9,610 nt of DNA from Planctomycetota bacterium (GCA_003669575.1 QWOR01000361.1:1-9610); one strand, 5' to 3'. Positions 1-7,205 are shown, counted from the first letter of the stretch. Notes: generated by a model not told the origin, from the sequence alone. Numbers and translations are program-made.

Positions 1-226
1 GCGCGGCGAGTCCCAATCCATAGATGAGAGCTGGGTGCAGAAGCGACATGGCAGGCGATGTGAGTCCAAACAAAGAGTTGGCTCACTGTACCCGGAATAG
101 CACAAGAGATCGACTGAGGTTTGCCGAGCTATCGCTCCCAAGCAAGAGAGGCTTGAGTCAGCCGGCCGAAGAGTTCTCCGTATCAGAGTCTCGTTATGGT
201 GAATCAGCTTCCGACAGCCGTGTGAT
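1..226. other. Left edge, no gene recognised
   Basis: No coding region with recognisable protein character, RNA gene or hairpin is seen between the window edge and the stop of the thioredoxin-like gene. A plus-strand open frame at 24-272 gives Ser/Arg-rich, low-quality protein and runs into the thioredoxin gene, so it is not called. Confidence 0.4.
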
Positions 227-610
227 TTACAAACTGCGATTGATCCACTGTTTCATGTCCCCCGTGTCGTGAAATCCCTTTCGGTCGGCAATGACTTTGC
301 CATTCTTGAACAGAATGAGGCGGGGAATTGAGCTGACTCCGTAATGCGAGGCCAGTTGCGGCATCTGATCGACATCGATGCGGATGACCTTTACCTGGCT
401 CGACATCTGAGAGGCCAGATCGTCCAGTACGGGCTCCATCGCCTGGCACGGAGGACACCATTCGGCACCGAATTTCACCAGGACCGGGCGTGAGCTTTGC
501 ACGACGACGGATTGGAACCACGGGTCGTTGGGTGGCTGGGTTGGCATCAGGCACAGGTATGCAAACGCAAATATGAGCAGCGCGCCGACCGTGTTGTTGA
601 ATAGTTTCAT
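227..610 (-). CDS. Membrane-anchored thioredoxin-fold protein (WCPPC)
   Basis: This 127-residue protein is a thioredoxin-fold thiol-disulfide oxidoreductase. Residues 5-22 form a hydrophobic N-terminal segment, probably an uncleaved signal anchor: the Cys at 20 is preceded by AYL, a poor lipobox. The thioredoxin domain covers about residues 30-127. It shows the active site WCPPC (51-55) after KFGAE, and the cis-proline loop SSIP (Pro96) followed by RLILFKNGK. The domain is therefore predicted to face the periplasm and to reduce or shuttle disulfides in exported proteins or cytochrome precursors; that role is inferred. The length is that of a bare thioredoxin plus an anchor. The ATG start is well supported: AGGAGG lies at 617-622, six bases upstream. 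The gene stands alone; the next gene on this strand is over 200 bases upstream. The CPPC pair differs from the CGPC of classical thioredoxin. Family is near certain; the partner is unknown. Confidence 0.93.
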   Translation of the reverse strand: MKLFNNTVGALLIFAFAYLCLMPTQPPNDPWFQSVVVQSSRPVLVKFGAEWCPPCQAMEPVLDDLASQMSSQVKVIRIDVDQMPQLASHYGVSSIPRLILFKNGKVIADRKGFHDTGDMKQWINRSL

Positions 611-616
611 CTTGGG

Positions 617-622
617 CCTCCT
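617..622 (-). promoter_or_regulatory. Shine-Dalgarno site of the thioredoxin-like gene
   Basis: On the minus strand this reads AGGAGG, a perfect anti-SD match, six bases before the ATG at 610. It fixes the start of the thioredoxin-like gene. Confidence 0.8.
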
Positions 623-787
623 GCGAAAATCTAGGCCGAGAGATGGCTCATATGTCTCAGAACATCGCGATTTGTGGTCTCAGGGCGGTCCAATGAAGAG
701 GGCAATAACGGATAAACGGACAGTAACAGACCAGCAGCAGGGATCAGTTCTCGCCCTCTTGTAATATCATAGATCGGTCGGGCGATT

Positions 788-840
788 CCGCGTGTCGCGG
801 GCCTGTTGATGTCTGTCAACTCCCTCTGTCAGCCAGAGGG
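788..840 (-). terminator. Three tandem hairpins at the 3' end of the membrane protein gene
   Basis: Three perfect short inverted repeats lie almost back to back. They are CCCTCTG/CAGAGGG (822-828 with 834-840, five-base loop), GTTGA/TCAAC (805-809 with 816-820) and CCGCG/CGCGG (788-792 with 796-800, three-base loop). The first straddles the TGA stop codon of the minus-strand gene ending at 829, with the stop inside the loop. No T-run follows any of them, so this is not a textbook intrinsic terminator. It may be a terminator, a 3' end stabiliser against exonucleases, or both. The pairing is seen directly; the function is inferred. Confidence 0.5.
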
Positions 841-1260
841 GACTGAATTTGGATCCGCACCGAGCAGGCCGACTCGGATTCCATTCTTCCGCAGGATACT
901 TGTGGCTTTCTGATTGTTAATAAAGAGAAGAATCAGTCCTAGAAAGGGTATCAGCATTCCGAGGGAATGAATCACGGCGATCGCTTTGCCTCGGAAAATG
1001 GTGGCCAGTCGATAGACAGACGTGATACAGAACACGAGCAGGCCAATGGCAACGACAACCCGTGTGATCGCGGCGATTGGTGCTCTCTCACCGGCCTTGG
1101 CGAGCCAGATACTGAATGGAATGAAACAGAAATAGAGCAGGAGGGCCACGTTGACTTGTCTCTGGGCCATCGCAAGTTCTCGTAACTCTCTTCGACAGGC
1201 GGACTCACCTGGAGAGGAAGTTTCGTCGTTCGGAGAGCTATGCTGGTCTGGTGTGTTCAA
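829..1260 (-). CDS. Small three-helix membrane protein, unknown function
   Basis: I do not recognise this 143-residue protein as a named family. It has a polar N-terminus (1-30, rich in Ser, Pro and Glu), then three hydrophobic helices at about 37-54, 65-84 and 97-113, and a short basic tail. The loop between helices 2 and 3 (RLATIFRGK) is basic and probably cytoplasmic. After the last helix comes NNQKATSILRKNG followed by IRVGLLGA (115-135). From memory, similar tails of the form N-x-x-AT-x-x-L-x-x-x-G-x-x-VGLLGA end other small bacterial membrane proteins, so this is probably a conserved feature. The start is a TTG, chosen because AGGAG (1269-1273) sits eight bases upstream; the first in-frame ATG would be residue 31, which removes only the polar leader. 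Hairpins overlap the stop codon. It is monocistronic as far as can be seen. Confidence 0.8.
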   Translation of the reverse strand: MNTPDQHSSPNDETSSPGESACRRELRELAMAQRQVNVALLLYFCFIPFSIWLAKAGERAPIAAITRVVVAIGLLVFCITSVYRLATIFRGKAIAVIHSLGMLIPFLGLILLFINNQKATSILRKNGIRVGLLGADPNSVPSG

Positions 1261-1268
1261 AATTCAGA

Positions 1269-1273
1269 CTCCT
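1269..1273 (-). promoter_or_regulatory. Shine-Dalgarno site selecting a TTG start
   Basis: AGGAG on the minus strand, eight bases before the TTG at 1260. It is the reason for preferring the TTG over the downstream in-frame ATG (residue 31). Confidence 0.65.
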
Positions 1274-1282
1274 GTCCCGTTG

Positions 1283-1304
1283 TGCTGCAGTTGAAAAAGC
1301 AGCA
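1283..1304 (-). promoter_or_regulatory. Inverted repeat in the leader of the membrane protein gene
   Basis: TGCTGC (1283-1288) and GCAGCA (1299-1304) are perfect complements around a ten-base loop that is T-rich on the minus strand. The repeat lies about ten bases upstream of the ribosome binding site at 1269-1273. It could be an operator or a leader hairpin. Six-base arms can occur by chance, so this is a weak call. Confidence 0.25.
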
Positions 1305-1506
1305 TTCGTGTCAGCCGCTCATGGAATATCGGAAGGCGAAAACTGAGCGGAACCGCAACGCGTAACTCTGCCGATCATTTTGTCAGGGGATCACGAGATA
1401 AGAAAGTGAATGTTGAATGAAATGGCGAATCTTCGTGAGGGCATTCCGCTGAGGATGTGATGTGAATCTCTGCAACGTCACCTCAACTAATCCCCAATTC
1501 GACCAT
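1305..1506. other. Non-coding stretch, nothing recognised
   Basis: Together with the pseudogene-like region next to it, this belongs to a stretch of about 750 bases (1261-2009) with no intact gene. No convincing reading frame, RNA gene, repeat or strong promoter is visible here on either strand. It presumably contains the promoter of the leftward gene starting at 1260, but no clear -35/-10 pair stands out. Confidence 0.4.
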
Positions 1507-1956
1507 TCAGAACTGGAGCGTGACTGCCTGTTGGCTATCTCGCCGGGCCAACGACCGCAACGTTCTTTCGAGATCGACTTCCCAGGTTAAGCCGTTCCCA
1601 TCACCAATGGATGTCGTCGTGACACCGGGTGCGTTGGCGCCCGGTTGTGACAGAGTCGCTTGACCGCATGAACGGACATTGAAGCCAACAATGCCGAACT
1701 CGACACTGGCCAACCAGACTGGATTGCGCCAGAAGTGGAACGGAGGGCATTCAGATCAGTGTTCTCTTCAAAGGCAGTGTCGGGATCAGCCTGATCGGAG
1801 GCATCGCCGTATGATGCCTGTTGGTGATAGATCGGACAGCAATGCTTCGAGCGTCGTCTCAGGCTGTTGGGGCGACCAAATCTCGTTGACCGATACGCAT
1901 GCGAATGGCAAGTCGATCTGCCCAAACTCGCTCACCGTCAATTGTTTGACATCCAT
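1507..1956 (-). pseudogene. Decayed or frameshifted coding region, about 149 codons
   Basis: Two minus-strand open stretches share one frame. 1786-1956 starts at an ATG and gives a protein-like 56 residues beginning MDVKQLTVSEFGQIDLPF. 1507-1755 contains FHFWRNPVWLASVEFG and a Gly/Thr-rich stretch ending in VTLQF and a TGA. Three TGA codons between 1756 and 1788 separate them. The neighbouring minus frame is open across that gap and gives the acidic stretch GDASDQADPDTAFEEN (about 1743-1817). A +1 shift near 1815 and a -1 shift near 1743 would therefore cancel and rebuild one 149-residue protein. I do not recognise a family. No ribosome binding site precedes the ATG, and an in-frame stop lies just upstream of it. 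The region follows the large dehydrogenase-like gene on the same strand by 53 bases. It may be a gene remnant, or non-coding with chance open frames. Confidence 0.35.
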
Positions 1957-2009
1957 TTCGAGCGATTGGGCTCAGCCTGCCGCACCAAGGGGTTTGGGAC
2001 GGTTGCCAG

Positions 2010-5000
2010 TTACTCAGTGACGCGGTGGTCATTGTCGGTCTGTGCAGTTTGAACGTTTAACGTCCGCAGGTACGCGTAGAGGTCGGCGTAGTCTCCGGGT
2101 TTGAGGTCCTTCAGCAGTCCCGTGGGCATCAGCGAGTTGCTCAGTGGCTTACGACTTTCGATCTGGGCGACTTCGATGCGGAAGGTCTGGTTCGCGGCAT
2201 TGCGGATGACCACGCCGTCAATGGCCTCGTAAACGACCATGCCGGTAAAGATGCGACCGTCCTTGGTTTCAATCAGCGTCGTTTGATAACGCGGTGAAAC
2301 ATCGCGGTTAGGCAGCATGATGGCGGTGAAGAGATCGTCTCGCGAGAACCGCGAGGCGACTCCCTGCAAATCGGGACCGAGGGCTCGACGCGAGCTGTGG
2401 CACTGAACGCAGGCTCGCTGATTGAAAATCTGTTCACCGTGGCTGGCGTCTCCGCGGCTCCAGTCGACCTGGGTCAACACCTGCTGGAGTTCTTCGATCC
2501 CCTCCAGGCTGGCTCCCGACTGGCGAGAGTATTCTTCGGGGAACTTCTGTTGGATGAAGGCGGTCCATTTCTCCACGATCGGCGTTTGCACATCGCCGTC
2601 GAGACCGGCTTGATATCCGAAGCTCTGGCCGAGGTTCAGACGCAGCAGCTCTTCCAGCTGATCGCGAACCTGACGTTCCTGATCAATGGGGCCGAGCTTG
2701 CGGAACGCTCGCAACAGGGCCACGTTCTCGAGGGCGGAGTCACTCGGCGGAAGACGTAACAGGGCCTTCACACATTCGGCCATCACGTCGACGGGAGAGT
2801 TGTCGAGTCCTTCGATGAACTTATCTCGATCGCCCGGACTGGGGGACTCAGACAGTGCAATCAGGACTGAGTTTCGGAGAGCAAAATTGTTGAACTGGGT
2901 ACGAACGAGATCTCGCATCTCTTCGTCTGGGCTACCTCCGAGTAGAAAGATGACATCGCTCGACCACTGGTAGTCGGGGACGGTTTTGACCTTGTTCACG
3001 AAGGCCGCGGCCATGGCCGGGTACTGCTCTGTCTGAAACTGAGCGGCGAAGATGACGTGTCCGGGCAACCCGAAATCAGGCTCGTTCAGGATGGCTGCGG
3101 TGAGTTCCGTATCCTGTTTCACGAGGGCGGTGTACATCTCGGTGACTCGGTCGTCCCAGTCACTGTCCTGGGGCAATTTGCGGACCTTGATCTTGGGTTC
3201 CAGCTGGACGAGAGCGTGGGCGATGATCTGACGCTGGGCTGGCGTGGGCTGAACCTGAAAGCGTGACGTGACAATCAATCGGTGGATATCGGCGACGGGG
3301 TGCGACTTGGCGGTGATTTGGGCCAGGACCTTGTCGAGCAGGGCTGTGTCGATCGGCTGGGACATCGCCATCGCCCGTTCGAGCTCCAGGTTCACGAGAT
3401 CAAAGCTGGTGGGGTAGAACGACAACCACTTGGAATTCAGCAGAGTCATGTCGGGGAGATTCTGCGACAGGTCATACCGACTGGTGTAACCGAGGAACGC
3501 CTCAGGGACGCTGTCTTCTGCAGGCATCATGTCACCCAGCGCCAGCTGCACCAGACGGGCCGCTTCGAGCTTGAGGGCCTCATTGTGATCCTTCTTCAGG
3601 ACGCGGATGGCGATATCGACGGGGTAGTTGTGAAATGCTTTTCGACGCTCCGTGAACGCGACAGCCACGGAGATCCCCGCCTGCCAGCCATACTTGACTG
3701 CGGATTCTGAGATGGCGTGGTAGGTAGTGCTTGATGCCCGCGTCAACAGTTTGATCGCGGTCTGGCGAATCAGTCGGTCTTCACTGCCGAGTTGGGTCGC
3801 GATCGGCTGGGCGAGCTGGAGCAGGACCTCGTCATCGGCGGATTCCAACGACTCCAGTGCCATGCGGACGACGAGTGGTTCCTTGTCAGTCAGGACGGTC
3901 TTCAGGAACTCCACATTCGGCGAGGTGGGCGATGTTCGACCGAGAGACCAAGCCGCGCGGGCCCTCACTGCGGGCGATTGGGCGGACGCAAGTTGAGCAA
4001 GCATTTCGCGATCGAGACCGTTGAACTTCTCGGTCAGGATCTCGATGGCGCGCACCCTTTCTGCCGGAGCACGGCTGGCGTCAAGTGCTGCTTCGATGAG
4101 GACGGGGGCGGTGAGTCCTTGTGCCAGTGGCTCCCACCGCATCCGCGACCAGCTGCTGAGAGGCTGGGGGGCGGTCAGGCATTGGGCGAGCTTCTGTTCA
4201 ACGCTGGCATTCGCAGCCAGGGGAGGGGTGATCAGGTCAGGTTCATTGGTCGCTTTGCGGACACGGTAGACGGCGCCTCGCGTACCGCGGCCTCCGACAC
4301 AGACATAAAGTGAACCATCGGGGCCAACCTCAGCATCGGTCGGCGCAAAGCCGTGTTCACCCACCGCGGTCATGAACTCGATGGGCTTGGTGGTCCAGGT
4401 CGAGCCATCGGGAATCATCGGCAAGGCCCAGATACGTCCATAGGTCCAGTCGAGTGCGAACAGCGCTCCCTGATACTCGGCCGGGAACTGCGTGTGGCGG
4501 TAGGTCACGAGCCCCGTGGGTGAGCTGCGACCGAAGGAGTCGAGGACCGGCGGCATATCGAGGAAGTACTCGGGACGCTTGTAGCTCTTCGCGAACCAGC
4601 CGCAGTCGGCTCCGGGGACCAGATGATACAGACGCGTTGGCTCGTACCAGGGCAGGGTGATCTCGCGCTCGCCGTCACTGTCGAAGGTGTAGATGTCACC
4701 CAGCACGTTGAAGTCGAAGTCGTACGCGTTCCGCATGCCGTGAGCGATGATCTCTCCCTTCGAGAGATCGGGCGTAAATCTCATCAGGGTGCCAGCCCTC
4801 GGTGACTTCACGGGAGCGTTGGGCAGGGCGTTGTACTTCTCATTCACCCCGGCCATGTTGCCGCAAATCAGGTACCACCAGCCATCGGGGCCCTTGCGAA
4901 TCGCATGGGCGTCGTGTTCTCCACCGCAGTGGAGCTTCACAAAGACCTGCGGCGGGCCGTCGGCTTTGTCATCACCATCTTTGTCGGTGTAACGCTGCAA

Positions 5001-5369
5001 TCCCTGATCGCCGAGGCAGATCAGATCGCGACCGTAGAAGAACATCCCCTGTGCACCCGATTTGGGTTCCGAGGCGTACTCCTTGAATGACTCCGCGCGA
5101 CCATCATTGTCGGCATCGATCAGAATGCGGACATAGCCCGCCCCGGAGACGACGATGCGGCCGAAAGAATCGACAGTCATCGAGTAGATGTCGTGAGCGA
5201 GTTCATCGCCCGCGTATTGGGTGACTTCGAACCCGTCGGGTACGCGAACTCCCAGTCCGTCTTCCCCTGGCGCCGCGACCGACCAGGTTGCCCCCAGAAG
5301 CAGCATCAACCCGGCCAGAAATCGGGAAGAGGTGCACCACGGGGATTCAAAAGTGATGGCTCGCAACAT
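2010..5369 (-). CDS. PVC-type dehydrogenase with HEAT-like repeats and C-terminal cytochrome c domain
   Basis: This is a 1,119-residue exported protein. It has a signal peptide (1 to about 32, hydrophobic LAGLMLLLGATW). The beta-propeller (about 41-372) carries Asp-rich loops DADNDG (85-90) and DKDGDDKADG (129-138), which look calcium-binding, and the motif HGMRNAYDFDF (210-220). A long alpha-helical HEAT-like region spans about 400-900. The haem domain has CVQCH (987-991), with Met1081 in LMPTG a likely axial ligand. The ends match the lineage-specific families TIGR02604 (membrane-bound dehydrogenase, Pirellula/Verrucomicrobium type) and TIGR02603 (haem-binding). The propeller resembles sugar and alcohol dehydrogenases, so it probably oxidises an organic substrate in the periplasm and passes electrons to the haem; the substrate is unknown. 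The frame stays open upstream to 5669, but that part overlaps the divergent gene and lacks a signal peptide, so the ATG at 5369 is preferred despite a weak ribosome site. No partner gene is adjacent. Confidence 0.93.
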   Translation of the reverse strand: MLRAITFESPWCTSSRFLAGLMLLLGATWSVAAPGEDGLGVRVPDGFEVTQYAGDELAHDIYSMTVDSFGRIVVSGAGYVRILIDADNDGRAESFKEYASEPKSGAQGMFFYGRDLICLGDQGLQRYTDKDGDDKADGPPQVFVKLHCGGEHDAHAIRKGPDGWWYLICGNMAGVNEKYNALPNAPVKSPRAGTLMRFTPDLSKGEIIAHGMRNAYDFDFNVLGDIYTFDSDGEREITLPWYEPTRLYHLVPGADCGWFAKSYKRPEYFLDMPPVLDSFGRSSPTGLVTYRHTQFPAEYQGALFALDWTYGRIWALPMIPDGSTWTTKPIEFMTAVGEHGFAPTDAEVGPDGSLYVCVGGRGTRGAVYRVRKATNEPDLITPPLAANASVEQKLAQCLTAPQPLSSWSRMRWEPLAQGLTAPVLIEAALDASRAPAERVRAIEILTEKFNGLDREMLAQLASAQSPAVRARAAWSLGRTSPTSPNVEFLKTVLTDKEPLVVRMALESLESADDEVLLQLAQPIATQLGSEDRLIRQTAIKLLTRASSTTYHAISESAVKYGWQAGISVAVAFTERRKAFHNYPVDIAIRVLKKDHNEALKLEAARLVQLALGDMMPAEDSVPEAFLGYTSRYDLSQNLPDMTLLNSKWLSFYPTSFDLVNLELERAMAMSQPIDTALLDKVLAQITAKSHPVADIHRLIVTSRFQVQPTPAQRQIIAHALVQLEPKIKVRKLPQDSDWDDRVTEMYTALVKQDTELTAAILNEPDFGLPGHVIFAAQFQTEQYPAMAAAFVNKVKTVPDYQWSSDVIFLLGGSPDEEMRDLVRTQFNNFALRNSVLIALSESPSPGDRDKFIEGLDNSPVDVMAECVKALLRLPPSDSALENVALLRAFRKLGPIDQERQVRDQLEELLRLNLGQSFGYQAGLDGDVQTPIVEKWTAFIQQKFPEEYSRQSGASLEGIEELQQVLTQVDWSRGDASHGEQIFNQRACVQCHSSRRALGPDLQGVASRFSRDDLFTAIMLPNRDVSPRYQTTLIETKDGRIFTGMVVYEAIDGVVIRNAANQTFRIEVAQIESRKPLSNSLMPTGLLKDLKPGDYADLYAYLRTLNVQTAQTDNDHRVTE

Positions 5370-5413
5370 AGGATGGTCGCTCGAACAGAGTGCCCGGTGA
5401 GAAGTTGGGGCGG

Positions 5414-5443
5414 ATGATAGCCCTGAATCTGATTTTGAGGCAA
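5414..5443 (-). promoter_or_regulatory. Sigma70-like promoter for the dehydrogenase-like gene
   Basis: On the minus strand TTGCCT (5438-5443), an 18-base spacer and TATCAT (5414-5419) match the housekeeping consensus at 4/6 and 5/6 positions. The predicted transcription start near 5407 leaves a leader of about 38 bases before the ATG at 5369. Position and spacing fit, but planctomycete promoters are poorly defined and such matches can be chance. Confidence 0.35.
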
Positions 5444-5458
5444 TACGCGGTTTCGGTG

Positions 5459-5475
5459 TTGGCACTAGAAGTGCT
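5459..5475 (+). promoter_or_regulatory. Sigma54-like promoter element overlapping a palindrome
   Basis: The 17 bases TTGGCACTAGAAGTGCT match the -24/-12 consensus (YTGGCACGrNNNTTGCW) except at two positions. The essential GG (5461-5462) and GC (5473-5474) keep the required ten-base spacing. Transcription would start near 5486, about 72 bases before the antiporter start at 5558. The same bases contain the perfect inverted repeat GCACT-AGA-AGTGC (5462-5474), so an operator for a dimeric regulator is an alternative reading. No activator gene or upstream activator site is recognised nearby. Confidence 0.35.
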
Positions 5476-5543
5476 GGCAGAGTAATCCGCCCTTTCTCCA
5501 GGCCGGCTCGCGAGTTGGGGAAAGTGACCTGTGTGACCCTGCT

Positions 5544-5550
5544 GGAAGGA
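5544..5550 (+). promoter_or_regulatory. Shine-Dalgarno site deciding the antiporter start
   Basis: GGAAGGA lies seven bases before the TTG at 5558. The next in-frame ATG (5597) has only a pyrimidine-rich stretch upstream and no such site, which favours the TTG. Confidence 0.6.
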
Positions 5551-5557
5551 ACACCCC

Positions 5558-7057
5558 TTGAGACCTGCAACCAGTCCCCTCCCTCTGTCTGTATCAATGC
5601 TCGGGTTATGGCGAGCAATCGGCATCGTGGTCCTGTGTTTCCTCGGTGGAGTGCTTTCGCAGGCTGCATATGCCGAATTGCCAGCTGCCGCCGCGACGCA
5701 GACAGCGGTCGAGCCAGTCAACGCGGAGCAGGTTCCGGCAGATACCGAGGCACACGCCGAGGGGCATGAGGTGAAGGAGTTCGTCCCCACTCGCGGAATG
5801 GAATATCTCGCGACACTCCTGTTTGTACTGGCGATCCTGCACACCTTCTCGGTCAAGTACTTCGCCAAGCTGGCCCATCACTACCCCGAGGGCTCGATCC
5901 CGGAAAACCTGTTTCACTTCCTCGCCGAGACGGAAGTGGTGTTTGGGATCTGGGCGGCAGTCCTGTTCTTTGGCATCGCAGCGCTCAGCGGTTCTGTCGG
6001 CGAAGCCGTGAATTACATCGAGGGCTTGAATTATACCGAGTCGAAGTTCGTGCTGGTCGTCATGGTCGTGGCAGCCACGCGGCCTATTGTGTCGCTGGCT
6101 GAGAAAATCATCAGCATCGTGGCCAGCCTGATTCCAGTGAAGGAGAGCCTGGCGTTTTATTTGGCCGCTCTGTCGGTGGGCCCGTTGCTGGGGTCATTTA
6201 TCACCGAGCCCGCGGCCATGACGCTGCTGGCGATTGTGCTCAAGCGGCGGTACTTCGATCAGGGGATTTCGAGCAAGCTGGCCTATGCCACACTTGGATT
6301 ACTGTTTGTGAATGTCTCGATCGGGGGAACGCTGACTCATTTTGCAGCTCCGCCAGTGCTGATGGTGGCCACGACCTGGAAGTGGGACACGGTGTACATG
6401 TTGACTCACTTCGGTTGGCGGGCGGCGGCCAGCTGTCTGGCGTCAACACTTGTAGTGGCAAGTTTTTTCCGCAAAGAACTTCTGGCGGTAGAGCCCGCTC
6501 CGAATGAAAGTGGGCCGGTGCCGGGATGGCTGACCGGATTGCACATCATGTTCCTCGGTCTGGTCGTTTATTTCGCCCATTATGCGGATGTGTTCCTGGG
6601 GGTGTTCATGGTCTTCCTGGGGCTGGTGACCGCGACTAAGGAGTATCAGGATGAGTTAAAGCTGCGGGAGGGTCTGCTCGTCGGGTTCTTCCTCGCCGGG
6701 CTGGTGACGCTCGGTAGCCTGCAGCGGTACTGGCTGGAACCTCTGATCACGAGTCTGGGTGAGACAGCGATGTATTTCGGAGCAACTGGGCTGACGGCGA
6801 TTACCGATAACGCCGCGTTGACTTACCTGGGATCACTGGTGAAGGGGATCTCGTCGGATCTGAAGTACGCTCTCGTGGCTGGGGCCGTGACGGGCGGAGG
6901 ACTGACGGTGATTGCCAATGCTCCGAATCCAGCGGGGGCGGGGATTCTGCAATCGTCGAAGTCATTCGAGTTGCACGGAATCAACCCCCTGGGGCTGTTT
7001 CTGGGCGCTCTCTTCCCGACTGCGATGGCGATTGTCTTCTTCTGGTTCGTGCCGTAG
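5558..7057 (+). CDS. Putative Na+/H+ antiporter (Na_H_antiport_3-like)
   Basis: This 499-residue polytopic inner-membrane protein resembles the putative Na+/H+ antiporter family (Pfam Na_H_antiport_3), within the broad ion-transporter group that includes NhaD. It would exchange Na+ for protons; the actual ion is not proven. It begins with a signal-like hydrophobic segment (15-38, ending QAAYA), then a polar linker (40-78) and about ten or more membrane helices. Conserved-looking stretches are VVAATRPIVSLAEKI (170-184), GPLLGSFITEPAAMTLL (208-224), SIGGTLTHFAAPPVL (254-268), GATGLTAITDNAALTYLGS (408-426) and IANAPNPAGAGIL (452-464). The paired TEPA and TDNAA motifs, each in a broken helix, fit an inverted-repeat ion transporter. 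The TTG start is chosen for its ribosome site; ATG 5597 (residue 14) also leaves a good signal sequence. It is transcribed divergently from the dehydrogenase-like gene and followed by a hairpin. Confidence 0.88.
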   Translation: MRPATSPLPLSVSMLGLWRAIGIVVLCFLGGVLSQAAYAELPAAAATQTAVEPVNAEQVPADTEAHAEGHEVKEFVPTRGMEYLATLLFVLAILHTFSVKYFAKLAHHYPEGSIPENLFHFLAETEVVFGIWAAVLFFGIAALSGSVGEAVNYIEGLNYTESKFVLVVMVVAATRPIVSLAEKIISIVASLIPVKESLAFYLAALSVGPLLGSFITEPAAMTLLAIVLKRRYFDQGISSKLAYATLGLLFVNVSIGGTLTHFAAPPVLMVATTWKWDTVYMLTHFGWRAAASCLASTLVVASFFRKELLAVEPAPNESGPVPGWLTGLHIMFLGLVVYFAHYADVFLGVFMVFLGLVTATKEYQDELKLREGLLVGFFLAGLVTLGSLQRYWLEPLITSLGETAMYFGATGLTAITDNAALTYLGSLVKGISSDLKYALVAGAVTGGGLTVIANAPNPAGAGILQSSKSFELHGINPLGLFLGALFPTAMAIVFFWFVP

Positions 7058-7060
7058 CCA

Positions 7061-7094
7061 GAGTCTTGGTGATCAGACGCTGGTGGCAAGACTC
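7061..7094 (+). terminator. Hairpin just after the antiporter gene
   Basis: GAGTCTTG (7061-7068) pairs perfectly with CAAGACTC (7087-7094) around an 18-base loop, which can itself form a CAG/CTG mini-stem. It starts four bases after the TAG stop. No T-run follows, so it is only terminator-like; it may mark a transcript end or protect one. Confidence 0.4.
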
Positions 7095-7192
7095 CATCGA
7101 GGGAAGTCAACCTCTCATCCAGTCAGCGAGGAGTGCCGATGAGGTTCTCTCTTGGTTTGGTTTGGCGAATCTGATCGCCTCGATCCATGTTC

Positions 7193-7197
7193 GGGAG
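7193..7197 (+). promoter_or_regulatory. Shine-Dalgarno site of the MOSC gene
   Basis: GGGAG with an eight-base spacer to the ATG at 7206. It supports this ATG over an earlier in-frame start at 7152, which would add 18 residues of unconvincing sequence. Confidence 0.55.
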
Positions 7198-7205
7198 ACT
7201 GCGGT

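Noticed and set aside
24..272. 82-codon plus-strand open frame at the left edge
   Set aside because: Low-quality sequence with no ribosome site, overlapping the end of the thioredoxin-like gene.
628..633. TAGATT as a -10 box for the thioredoxin-like gene
   Set aside because: It is too close to the ribosome site, would leave a leader of about ten bases, and has no -35 at acceptable spacing.
1679..2020. 113-codon plus-strand open frame in the gap
   Set aside because: Its composition (many Arg, Gln, Ser and Cys) is not protein-like, and the minus strand over the same interval reads better.
3282..4313. Plus-strand open frames at 3282-3710 and 3792-4313
   Set aside because: They lie antisense within the large dehydrogenase-like gene and show no recognisable domain; long antisense frames are expected in GC-rich coding DNA.
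5370..5669. N-terminal extension of the dehydrogenase-like protein by 100 residues
   Set aside because: The frame is open, but the extension overlaps the divergent promoter region and the antiporter's start. It lacks protein character and would bury the signal peptide, which begins properly at the ATG 5369.
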